A DNA stretch of 28,426 bases from Thermoflexales bacterium. Lineage in GTDB: Bacteria; Chloroflexota; Anaerolineae; Fen-1058. Both the position numbers and the translations under genes were made by a program. This document shows positions 1-6,601 of this stretch, piece by piece; within the stretch, counting starts at the first letter, position 1, and each line of letters begins with the position of its first letter. The notes beneath the pieces were generated by a model, which saw nothing but the letters and a program-made list of their open reading frames with translations, made no database searches and had not been told where the DNA came from. The DNA is taken from the NCBI GenBank assembly GCA_017999195.1, contig JAGOBP010000002.1, forward strand, positions 1 to 28,426, in the 5' to 3' direction.

Positions 1-60
1 GCACGCGACGAGGAGCGAGACGAGCGTCGCCGGAGCGGTCGTGGGGGACTTGCCTCTCAT
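1..60 (-). CDS. Putative lipoprotein, N-terminal 20 codons only (runs off the left edge)
   Basis: Reading the minus strand from an ATG at 60-58 gives an open frame to the edge of the window. It begins MRGKSPTT and ends LVSLLVAC, which has the form of a bacterial lipoprotein signal peptide: a positive start, a hydrophobic core and an L-V-A-C lipobox. A GGAG ribosome binding site lies about six bases upstream of the ATG. Nearly all codons end in G or C, more so than in the genes to the right. The function cannot be told from 20 residues. The piece may come from another genome if the contig is chimeric near base 107. The call rests on signal-peptide form and the binding site only. Confidence 0.4.
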   Translation of the reverse strand, partial: MRGKSPTTAPATLVSLLVAC

Positions 61-107
61 GCTCACTCCGACGGTCCCCGCCGGCCGGAGCCTGCCCCGG
101 GAGCACG

Positions 108-668
108 CAAACGGCGCAAGTTCAAGTCGATGTCGCGGCGGCGAAATATCAAGCGAGTGAAGCGCAAGTGGCGGCGGCGCAAGCGGCGTTGAATGGTTTG
201 CAAGCGGGTGCGACTACTGAGCAGATCGCAGCAACGCAAGCGCAAGTCGATGTGGCGCAGGCCGCGTTAGACGCCGCGCAATTGCAGTTAAGCAAGGCCA
301 CCGTGAGTGCGCCCGTAAACGGCTTGATCATGGCGAGCAGTCTGCATGTCGGCGAAATGGCCGCGCCGAATATCGCAGCGCTGACGCTGGCAAATTTGGA
401 TGAAGTCACGTTGACGATCTATGTGCCGGGCGCGAACTTAGGGGAAATCTCGATTGGACAAAGCGTGAGTGTGCGGGTGGATGCGTTTCCCGATCGGACG
501 TTCAGCGGCTCGATCGGGCGGATCAGCGATCAGGCCGAGTACACGCCGCGTAATGTGCGCACGTCGGACGAGCGCACCAAGTTGGTGTATGCGGTGAAGA
601 TTCAGATCGCAAATGCCGATCACGCGTTGAAGCCGGGCTTGCAGGCCGAAGCGCAGTTGGGCCGATGA
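108..668 (+). CDS. HlyD-family membrane-fusion/adaptor protein, 5'-truncated
   Basis: The frame is open from the left, but adaptor-like sequence starts only at about base 108 (TAQVQVDVAAAKYQ). It lacks a signal peptide and the first lipoyl half-motif. It shows a heptad-like Ala/Gln-rich coiled coil (to about base 300), the second lipoyl half (KATVSAPVNGLI) and a beta-barrel domain (VTLTIYVPGANLGEISIGQ to KPGLQAEAQL). HlyD adaptors link an inner-membrane ABC or MFS exporter to the outside. The C-terminal 85 residues closely resemble the next gene, so the two look like tandem paralogues. The stop overlaps the next ATG as ATGA at 665-668, suggesting translational coupling. A GTG at 168 is in frame but lies inside the coiled coil and is not a convincing start. 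The missing N-terminus is probably a junction effect. Confidence 0.75.
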   Translation, partial: QTAQVQVDVAAAKYQASEAQVAAAQAALNGLQAGATTEQIAATQAQVDVAQAALDAAQLQLSKATVSAPVNGLIMASSLHVGEMAAPNIAALTLANLDEVTLTIYVPGANLGEISIGQSVSVRVDAFPDRTFSGSIGRISDQAEYTPRNVRTSDERTKLVYAVKIQIANADHALKPGLQAEAQLGR

Positions 669-1954
669 AGCAAGAGGCAAGAGGCAGGATGCAAGAGGGT
701 GTGATGGATAAATTGAGACACGCAACACGCATTACGCATCACGCAGTACGCATTACCCTTGGCCTATTCTTGTGGTTGACCGCGGCCTGTCAATCACCTG
801 CGGCGGCCCCCACTGAATTGCGCTTGACCGGCGTGATTGAAGGGACGCAGGTTGAAGTCGTGGCGGAAGTGAGCGCGCGCGTGATGACGATCGCTGCCGA
901 TGAAGGCGAGCGCGTCAACGCGGGCGAGGTCGTTGTCACGCTGGATGATGCGGCTTTGGCGATGCAAGTGAAACAGGCCGAAGCGGCCGTGAGCGTGGCT
1001 CAGGCGAATCTGGCGCAGGTGAAAGCGAGTGCGCGGCAAGAGGCCATCGATGCGGCGCAGGCGGCGTTGAAGCAAGCCGCAGCTGAGCGCGACGGCGCAC
1101 ACGTGATGATCTCGAATACACAGACGATTCGCGATAATCCACAAGAATTGACGGCGCAGATCGATGCGGCGCGAGCGGGCGTGAAATTGGCCGCAGAGAA
1201 TATCGGCGTGATGCAGACGCGACTGGCGGAAGCGCGTTATTGGCGCGAGTTCTACGACAAGGACACCGACCGGCGTGAGACGCTGGACAAGCAGATCGAG
1301 ATTGCGCAGAAGAACCTGGAAATTGCGCAGGCTAAGCAGGTCGGCGCACAGACGCAGGTGAATGCGTTGACGGCAATGCGGTCTGAGCCGGTGGCACTGC
1401 AAGCACAAGTCAACGCGGCGCACAGTGGGTATAGCCTGACGTTAGCGAATGTGAATATGGCCGAGGCCAAACTGTCTGAGTTGAAGGCCGGGGCGCAGTT
1501 GGAAGACATCGCTTTGGCTGAGGCGCAACTCCAGCAAGCGCAAGCGCAGTTGAAATTGGCGCAGGCGTATCAATCGCGCGCGACACTGACCGCGCCGTTG
1601 ACGGGACTGGTCGCGCAGCGTTCGGCCAAAGTGGGCGAAGTGATTCAGCCCGGCAGTTCGTTGGTGTCAATCGTGAATCTGGATGTGGTCGATATGACCG
1701 TGTATGTGCCGCAAAGCGATCTGCCGCGCGTGCGGGTGGGCGACACGGTGAAGGTGGTGGTGGATGCTTATCCTACTGAGACGTTTACGGGTGAGATTAC
1801 ATCGATCGCGTCACAGGCGCAGTTTACGGCGCGCGATACGCAAAACAAGGATGATCGCGCCAGCATCGTGTTTGCGGTGAAGATTCATTTGGTGAATGCA
1901 GACGGACGTTTGAAGGCGGGGATGACGGCGGATGCGGTGGTCAATTTACAATGA
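665..1954 (+). CDS. HlyD-family lipoprotein adaptor (efflux periplasmic/extracytoplasmic subunit)
   Basis: A 429-residue protein in the usual size range for HlyD/YbhG-type adaptors. A hydrophobic segment (LGLFLWLTAAC) ends in a lipobox with Cys42, so it is probably lipid-anchored outside the cytoplasmic membrane. The order is lipoyl half (VVAEVSARVMTIAADEGERV), long Ala/Gln/Glu coiled coil (about residues 85-300), second lipoyl half (ATLTAPLTGLVAQR), then beta-barrel (DMTVYVPQSDLPRVRVGD). It is paralogous to the partial gene before it. No ATPase or permease for the pair is in the window and could lie to the left. The first 31 residues are encoded by short quasi-repeats (MKQEARGRMQEG, RHATRITHHAVRIT), so the ATG at 704 is an equally good start. 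The start is uncertain; the family is not. Confidence 0.85.
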   Translation: MKQEARGRMQEGVMDKLRHATRITHHAVRITLGLFLWLTAACQSPAAAPTELRLTGVIEGTQVEVVAEVSARVMTIAADEGERVNAGEVVVTLDDAALAMQVKQAEAAVSVAQANLAQVKASARQEAIDAAQAALKQAAAERDGAHVMISNTQTIRDNPQELTAQIDAARAGVKLAAENIGVMQTRLAEARYWREFYDKDTDRRETLDKQIEIAQKNLEIAQAKQVGAQTQVNALTAMRSEPVALQAQVNAAHSGYSLTLANVNMAEAKLSELKAGAQLEDIALAEAQLQQAQAQLKLAQAYQSRATLTAPLTGLVAQRSAKVGEVIQPGSSLVSIVNLDVVDMTVYVPQSDLPRVRVGDTVKVVVDAYPTETFTGEITSIASQAQFTARDTQNKDDRASIVFAVKIHLVNADGRLKAGMTADAVVNLQ

Positions 1955-2044
1955 GCAATTTGCAATGAACAATGATCAATGACAAATGACAAAAGGCAAG
2001 TGACGAGTGATGAGTGAGCAGTGATGAGTGACGAGTGACGAGTA
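1955..2044. repeat. Degenerate short-unit tandem repeats (caat/gacgagtgatgagt type)
   Basis: The stretch consists of imperfect 7-10 base units such as AATGAGCAATTTGCAATGA, followed by a run of TGACGAG/TGATGAG units that continues into the start of the next gene. There are no spacers of constant length, so it is not a CRISPR array. A related run (ACTCGT units) lies at 14280-14310. No promoter or terminator is visible within it. Confidence 0.7.
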
Positions 2045-3214
2045 ATGAGTGAAAGGGAACAATTTGACGCGAAAATAGCACTGGAATATGCGGCTTCGAT
2101 GGCGAGGCCGCGTTTGGTGGGCACGGCGGAGCATGAGCAGGTGGCGGCTGACTTAGCGGCGCGCTTGGAGCAGTGGGGCTATCGCGTTGAGCGGGAGCGA
2201 TTTGAATTTTCGACGGTGTTGAATGCGCTGCTGGCGCTGGTGTTGTGGGTGAATAGTGTGTGTCTCATGGCAATGGTTGTGTTACGTCAGACATTGCCCT
2301 ATGCGCCCCAACTTGGGGCGCTGATTATTTTGGCGGGCTTCGCTTTGGCTGGCGTCATGGGCCGCTCCATTTCGGCTGACGCGGTGGCTGCACCAAAGGC
2401 CATGTGGCGTAAACGATTGGCCTATCGAATGGGCAAGCGCTACGCCGCATCAAACCTCGTGGCAATTTGGCCGCAAGATGATCGACCACGCCGCACTTTG
2501 TACCTCGTCGCGCATTACGATTCCAAGAGTCAGCGTTGGCCGTTGGTGTTGCGCATTGCCCTGTACACGCTGTTGATTCCGGGCACGCTGTGGGCTATCG
2601 GCGCGGCGCTGTTAAATCAGGCTTCCGCGTTGAGCGATGGGCTTGGCATGGGTGCGGCAGTCGCCAGCCTCATGCTGGTGCTGTTGGGGACGGGCAACGC
2701 TTCACCGGGCGCGATCGATAATGCATCGGGTGTGGGCACGGTGCTGCATCTGGCGGAAATTCTCGCGGCCCGATCGGACTGGCGCGAACGATTGCGCGTG
2801 ATCGTGCTGCTGCCCAGCGCGGAAGAGGTGGGGCTGATGGGGACGACGGCGTATGTGAAGCGTCACGCCGCGCGCTTGCAACAGGAAAATGCGCTCGTGC
2901 TTAACTTCGATGGCGTGGGCGTCGAGGGACAGTTGCAATGGGTGGGGGCGACTTCATCGGAGTTGGCGCGCTTGATTCAAGATGTGGCGCGTACAGAACA
3001 CATCTCGATCGGACGGTTTCGCTTCATCGGCGCGTTGTTCGATCATATTCCGTTTGCGCAGCGCGGATTGGACGGGGTTTCGCTGATCACGGTAGGCCGC
3101 GCTAGTCGATCGATTCATACGCCAAACGATACGATTGATCACTTGCACGAGAGCGGTTTCGATCAGGCGGGGCGGGTGGCGCTGCGCGTAATCCGTCAAC
3201 TGGTTGATCGGTAA
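2045..3214 (+). CDS. M28-family metallopeptidase with membrane segments
   Basis: The 389-residue protein carries the two-zinc ligands of M28 aminopeptidases in order: His157 and Asp159 (in AHYDSK), Asp225 (AIDNASGVG), Glu260/Glu261 (PSAEEVG), Asp289 (NFDGVG) and His358 (IHTPNDTID). The fold is interrupted by hydrophobic stretches at about 58-80, 87-106, 169-190 and 200-216, so the enzyme is probably membrane-embedded with its catalytic domain split by helices. M28 enzymes release N-terminal amino acids; the substrate is unknown here. The start sits in the short-repeat tract and has no clear ribosome binding site, so it could be slightly downstream. It lies 35 bases before the S58 peptidase, suggesting a small peptide-degrading pair. 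Confidence 0.85.
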   Translation: MSEREQFDAKIALEYAASMARPRLVGTAEHEQVAADLAARLEQWGYRVERERFEFSTVLNALLALVLWVNSVCLMAMVVLRQTLPYAPQLGALIILAGFALAGVMGRSISADAVAAPKAMWRKRLAYRMGKRYAASNLVAIWPQDDRPRRTLYLVAHYDSKSQRWPLVLRIALYTLLIPGTLWAIGAALLNQASALSDGLGMGAAVASLMLVLLGTGNASPGAIDNASGVGTVLHLAEILAARSDWRERLRVIVLLPSAEEVGLMGTTAYVKRHAARLQQENALVLNFDGVGVEGQLQWVGATSSELARLIQDVARTEHISIGRFRFIGALFDHIPFAQRGLDGVSLITVGRASRSIHTPNDTIDHLHESGFDQAGRVALRVIRQLVDR

Positions 3215-3249
3215 TTGGTTATCCAGTTGACTTACTTTATCGAGGCAAA

Positions 3250-4236
3250 ATGAACAACTGCATCACTGATGTTCCCGGCATCCAAGTGGGTCATGCACAG
3301 AACGACGAGGCATTGACGGGCTGCACAGTTATTCTGTGCGAAGGCGGCGCGGTGGGCGGCGTCGATCAACGCGGCGGCGCACCCGGCACGCGTGAGACGG
3401 ATCTGCTGCGACCGATGCATCTCGTCGAACAGGTACATGCGATCGTGCTGGCGGGCGGCTCGGCCTTTGGGCTGGATGCGGCCTCGGGCGTGATGCGTTA
3501 TCTGGAAGAGCGCAAGGTCGGCTTCGATGTGGGCGTGGCGCATGTGCCGATCGTACCAGCGGCGGTGATCTTCGATCTGGCGATTGGCCGATCGGATGTG
3601 CGACCCGATGCAGCGATGGGCTATCAAGCGTGTGTGAATGCGAGTGCGGGTGTAATCGCTGAAGGCAATGTCGGCGTGGGCACGGGCGCGACCGTGGGCA
3701 AGATCTTGGGCATGGGGCAAGCGATGAAGTCGGGCGTGGGCACGGCCAGCCTTGAGATCGGCAACGGCGTCATCGTCGGCGCGATTGTGGCGGCGAATGC
3801 CTTCGGTGATGTGATCGATCCCGGCGCGAATCAAATCATTGCGGGTGCGCGTTCAGTGCATAAAGGTCCAATCAAGATTGGGGCCAGCGACACTTTCGCT
3901 GATACGCTGGCGACGATGCGGGGCTTGATCGGACGCACAGCCGTGAGCTTCGCTTCGCGTGCTAATACCGTCATTGGCGTGGTGGCGACCAATGCGAAGT
4001 TGAACAAAGAAGAGATCAACAAAGTGGCGCAGATGGCGCAAGACGGCTTGGCGCGCACCGTTCGGCCCGCGCATACGATGTTTGATGGCGACACGCTGTT
4101 TGCTTTGGCAACGGGTGACAAACCAGCCGATGTCAATATCGTCGGTGCATTTGCCGCCGAGGTGTTTGCGCAGTCGGTGGTGCGTGGTGTGCGAGCGGCG
4201 AAGAGTGTGGGCGGGCTGCCGGGATTGGGCCTGTAA
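3250..4236 (+). CDS. P1/S58 family peptidase (DmpA-type L-aminopeptidase/D-amidase)
   Basis: A 328-residue member of the DmpA/BapA group, N-terminal nucleophile hydrolases that cleave themselves into two chains. It starts with the typical ITDVPGIQVGHA, has the R-G-G-A-P-G-T-R-E-T-D stretch, and keeps the autocleavage site as Asn239-Thr240 (ANTVIGVVATNA), where Thr would be the catalytic nucleophile. The family hydrolyses N-terminal L-residues, beta-amino acids or D-amino acid amides and esters. The substrate cannot be told from sequence. A GAGG ribosome binding site at 3242-3245 supports the ATG at 3250. It is the last gene before the pyr promoter. No terminator is seen between its stop and that promoter. 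Confidence 0.9.
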   Translation: MNNCITDVPGIQVGHAQNDEALTGCTVILCEGGAVGGVDQRGGAPGTRETDLLRPMHLVEQVHAIVLAGGSAFGLDAASGVMRYLEERKVGFDVGVAHVPIVPAAVIFDLAIGRSDVRPDAAMGYQACVNASAGVIAEGNVGVGTGATVGKILGMGQAMKSGVGTASLEIGNGVIVGAIVAANAFGDVIDPGANQIIAGARSVHKGPIKIGASDTFADTLATMRGLIGRTAVSFASRANTVIGVVATNAKLNKEEINKVAQMAQDGLARTVRPAHTMFDGDTLFALATGDKPADVNIVGAFAAEVFAQSVVRGVRAAKSVGGLPGLGL

Positions 4237-4257
4237 ACAACACTGGTAATTTTGCTC

Positions 4258-4286
4258 TTGACAGCGCCCCATATCACGAGTAAAAT
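4258..4286 (+). promoter_or_regulatory. Sigma70-type promoter of the pyr operon
   Basis: TTGACA at 4258-4263 and TAAAAT at 4281-4286 are separated by exactly 17 bases, close to the housekeeping consensus. Transcription would start near 4293. The promoter lies after the stop of the S58 peptidase and before two terminators, so those terminators belong to the pyr leader and not to the upstream gene. Confidence 0.8.
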
Positions 4287-4303
4287 CGCGCGCGGTCTGG
4301 GGT

Positions 4304-4396
4304 ATGAAAACTCGACGAAAATTTTTGACCTATCAATTGGAGCGCCACAACGGCCGGGAGAAACTTCCCACCGTTGCTGTGGCGCTTTTTATTTGA
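4304..4396 (+). CDS. Putative 30-residue leader peptide of the pyr operon
   Basis: An ATG about 11 bases after the predicted transcription start opens a 30-codon frame: MKTRRKFLTYQ, then LERHNGREKL, then PTVAVALFI, ending TGA at 4394-4396. The Phe-Leu codons contain a U5 run (4322-4326). The rest of the frame passes through both arms and the U-tract of the first terminator. The stop lies three bases before the second terminator stem. A translating ribosome would therefore prevent the first hairpin and, at the stop codon, would be expected to cover the 5' arm of the second. This resembles the arrangement of the enterobacterial pyrBI leader, but the peptide is not similar to that one. The ribosome binding site (GGGG just before ATG) is weak, and translation is unproven. 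Confidence 0.5.
   Translation: MKTRRKFLTYQLERHNGREKLPTVAVALFI
4341..4394 (+). terminator. Intrinsic terminator/attenuator 1 in the pyr leader
   Basis: AGCGCCACA at 4341-4349 pairs perfectly with TGTGGCGCT at 4378-4386. The stem can be extended by ACGG/CCGT and an inner GGGA/TCCC hairpin. The tract TTTTATTT follows directly. It lies between the pyr promoter and pyrC, so it should act as a conditional attenuator. Confidence 0.8.
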
Positions 4397-4398
4397 TC

Positions 4399-4426
4399 GA
4401 GCCGACTTATTGTCGGCTCTTTTTTT
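4399..4426 (+). terminator. Intrinsic terminator/attenuator 2 in the pyr leader
   Basis: GAGCCGAC (4399-4406) and GTCGGCTC (4412-4419) form a perfect 8-bp stem with a 5-base loop, followed by seven T (4420-4426). It ends about 12 bases before the pyrC ribosome binding site. Confidence 0.85.
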
Positions 4427-4448
4427 GCCTAGGGAACGGGAGGACAGC

Positions 4449-5507
4449 GTGACAACGATCAGAATGCCGGGACTGATTGATGTGCATGTGCATCTGCGCG
4501 AGCCGGGCGCAACGCACAAGGAAGATTTTGATACGGGCACAGCGGCGGCGTTAGCAGGGGGCTTTACGCTGGTGCTGGATATGCCCAACAATACGCCGCC
4601 CATCACGGATGCGACGACATTGGCCGCGAAGCAGCAACTGGCTGCGCAACACGCGCGCTGTGATTATGGCCTGCATTTGGGCGCGGGCGATGACAACATC
4701 GAGACGGCGCACGAACTTGCCTCGCAAGTCACGGGCTTGAAGATGTATCTCGATCAGACGTTTGGCCCGCTGCGATTGGATGATCTTGATTCGCTGATCA
4801 AGCATATGGAACGCTGGCCCGCGCATGTGCCGGTGCTGTGTCACGCGGAAGGGCGCACGGTGGCTGCGTGCATCATGGCCGCGCACCTCACGGGCAAGCA
4901 CGCGCACATCTGTCACGTTAGCCGCAAAGACGAGATCGATTTGATTCGCCGCGCGAAGGACAAGGGCATCAATGTGACGTGCGAAGTAACGCCGCATCAC
5001 TTCTTTCTGACGGCGGACATCGCCGACACGCTTGGCTTTGGGCGATCCGAAGTGCGGCCGCGACTGGCAAAAAATGCTGATAAACAAGGGCTGCGCGCGG
5101 CGCTGGACACGATCGATTGTTTTGCCACCGATCACGCTCCGCACACCCTGACGGAAAAAGATTCACCCAAGCCGCCACCCGGATTCCCGGGCTTGGAAAC
5201 CGCGCTGCCGTTATATCTGGAACTGGTGCGCGAAGGACTGCTCTCCATGGAGCAGCTGATCGATCGGGTGGTGAACAACCCCAGAAGAATTTTCCAGTTG
5301 CCAGAGCAAGTGGAGACGTGGATCGAGGTGGATGTTGATGACGAGTGGACTGTGTGCGGATCAGACCTGAAAACGCGCGCGAAGTGGACGCCGTTTGAGG
5401 GCTGGACGTTGAAGGGCCGGGTGCAGCGTGTGATGTTGCGCGGCACCGAGGCGTATCGCAACGGTGAAATTTTGGTGAAGCCCGGTTTTGGGCGCGATGT
5501 CCGATAA
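4449..5507 (+). CDS. pyrC: Dihydroorotase, CAD-like
   Basis: Catalyses ring closure of carbamoyl-aspartate to dihydroorotate in the cytoplasm. The GTG at 4449 is chosen because GGGAGG lies five bases upstream and the protein then starts MTTIRMPGLIDVHVH; longer in-frame starts would run through the second terminator. All expected metal and active-site positions are present: His13 and His15 (HVHLREPG), Lys98 as the carboxylated lysine (GLKMYL), His132, His156 (HICHVSRK), His183 (TPHHFF) and Asp228 (ATDHAPHT). At 352 residues it is shorter than typical bacterial class I enzymes. It matches the animal CAD domain remarkably well (remembered, not aligned), for example PPPGFPGLETALPLYL, NNPRRIF and AKWTPFEGW. 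It is followed after 17 bases by pyrB, the same order as in CAD. Confidence 0.95.
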   Translation: MTTIRMPGLIDVHVHLREPGATHKEDFDTGTAAALAGGFTLVLDMPNNTPPITDATTLAAKQQLAAQHARCDYGLHLGAGDDNIETAHELASQVTGLKMYLDQTFGPLRLDDLDSLIKHMERWPAHVPVLCHAEGRTVAACIMAAHLTGKHAHICHVSRKDEIDLIRRAKDKGINVTCEVTPHHFFLTADIADTLGFGRSEVRPRLAKNADKQGLRAALDTIDCFATDHAPHTLTEKDSPKPPPGFPGLETALPLYLELVREGLLSMEQLIDRVVNNPRRIFQLPEQVETWIEVDVDDEWTVCGSDLKTRAKWTPFEGWTLKGRVQRVMLRGTEAYRNGEILVKPGFGRDVR

Positions 5508-5524
5508 ATCTCAGGAGGAGAATA

Positions 5525-6520
5525 ATGGCAACGATGGGCGTAGGAGCACGACGAGCGACGGCAGCGCATCTGCCGCTGGGTGAGCGCGGCGATGGCCGCT
5601 TTTACGGGCAACACATTCTATCGGTGGCGCAGTTTGCGCGCACCGATTTGGAATATGTGTTTGCGGTCGCCGAAGAAATGCGCACGATGGTCGAGCGCGT
5701 GGGCACGTTTGATTTGCTGAAGGGCAAGATTCTGACCAACCTGTTTTATGAACCGTCCACGCGCACGTCGGCATCTTTCACGGCGGCGATGGAGCGTCTG
5801 GGCGGCAGCGTGATTCCCATCAGCGAAGTGAAGTATTCGTCGGTGGCGAAAGGCGAATCGCTGCCCGATACGATTCGCACGTTGGAAGCGTACTCGGATG
5901 TGATCGTGATGCGGCATCCCGAGACCGGCTCGGCGGCGACAGCGGCGCGGGTGGCGCGCAAGCCCATCATCAATGCGGGCGACGGCACGGGTGAACATCC
6001 CACGCAAGCGCTGTTGGACCTGTTCACGATTCGAGAAGAACTGGGCCGGTTGGAAGGGCTGACCGTGACGATGCTGGGCGACCTGAAATATGGGCGCACG
6101 GTGCACTCATTATCGCGGCTGCTGACGCTGTACGGCGCGAAGTTGAACTATGTGTCGCCGGACATTCTGCGCATGCCGTCCGGGATTGTGGAAGAGTTGG
6201 GCAAGTTCAACGTGCAACAGGCCGAGTATAATTCGCTCGAACCAGTGTTGGCCGAGACGGATGTGCTGTACGTCACGCGCGTGCAGAAAGAGCGCTTTGA
6301 AGACTTGAGTGTGTATGAGTCGGTGAAGGGCGCGTTCGTCATCACGCCGGAAACGATGAAGGGCGCGAAGCAGCAGATGGTGCTGATGCATCCGCTGCCG
6401 CGTGTCGGCGAAATTTCGTACGACGTGGATAATGATCCGCGCGCGGCGTACTTCCGACAGGTGGAATACGGCCTGTACGTGCGCATGGCGCTGTTGGCGA
6501 TGGTGTTGGGGAAGGCGTAG
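5525..6520 (+). CDS. pyrB: Aspartate carbamoyltransferase catalytic subunit, CAD-like
   Basis: Forms carbamoyl-aspartate from carbamoyl phosphate and aspartate. The start is well supported by AGGAGGAG just before the ATG. Carbamoyl-phosphate and aspartate site motifs are complete: STRT at 78-81, the SSVAKGES loop at 105-112, RHP at 130-132, GEHPTQ at 156-161 and HPLPR at 289-293. The 331-residue chain has an extra N-terminal stretch of about 27 residues before the conserved GQHILSVAQF. In animal CAD the same GQHILSV block follows the linker from the dihydroorotase. The C-terminus (DNDPRAAYFRQVEYGLYVRM) is also CAD-like. No pyrI regulatory subunit is adjacent, so E. coli-type allostery is not expected. 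Confidence 0.95.
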   Translation: MATMGVGARRATAAHLPLGERGDGRFYGQHILSVAQFARTDLEYVFAVAEEMRTMVERVGTFDLLKGKILTNLFYEPSTRTSASFTAAMERLGGSVIPISEVKYSSVAKGESLPDTIRTLEAYSDVIVMRHPETGSAATAARVARKPIINAGDGTGEHPTQALLDLFTIREELGRLEGLTVTMLGDLKYGRTVHSLSRLLTLYGAKLNYVSPDILRMPSGIVEELGKFNVQQAEYNSLEPVLAETDVLYVTRVQKERFEDLSVYESVKGAFVITPETMKGAKQQMVLMHPLPRVGEISYDVDNDPRAAYFRQVEYGLYVRMALLAMVLGKA

Positions 6521-6527
6521 AAGTATT

Positions 6528-6589
6528 AACCACGAAGGGCACGAAGATCACGAAATTCTTCTTGGTGGTTCTTCGTGGTCTTCGTGGTT
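6528..6589. repeat. Palindromic CACGAAG-type repeat between pyrB and pyrFE
   Basis: AACCACGAAG (6528-6537) is matched by its exact complement CTTCGTGGTT (6580-6589). Each arm holds two or three CACGAAG units. It fills the gap between pyrB and the pyrFE ribosome binding site (AAGGAG, 6591-6596). A second copy of this type is at 17990-18184. Confidence 0.8.
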
Positions 6590-6601
6590 CAAGGAGTTGA
6601 C

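Noticed and set aside
1945..2050. Possible CRISPR array
   Set aside because: Units are 7-10 bases, imperfect and contiguous, without spacers of constant size, and no cas gene is near.
4341..4394. PyrR-binding box in the pyr leader
   Set aside because: Only CCGGGAGA weakly resembles part of the consensus and the usual antiterminator alternative pairing was not found. Kept only as an alternative hypothesis.
4252..4452. 66-codon frame across the pyr leader
   Set aside because: It begins upstream of the predicted transcript start and overlaps the promoter. The 30-codon frame starting at 4304 fits the leader better.
5525..6600. pyrI regulatory subunit gene after pyrB
   Set aside because: The space after pyrB is a palindromic repeat and then pyrFE. 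No zinc-binding regulatory chain is encoded.
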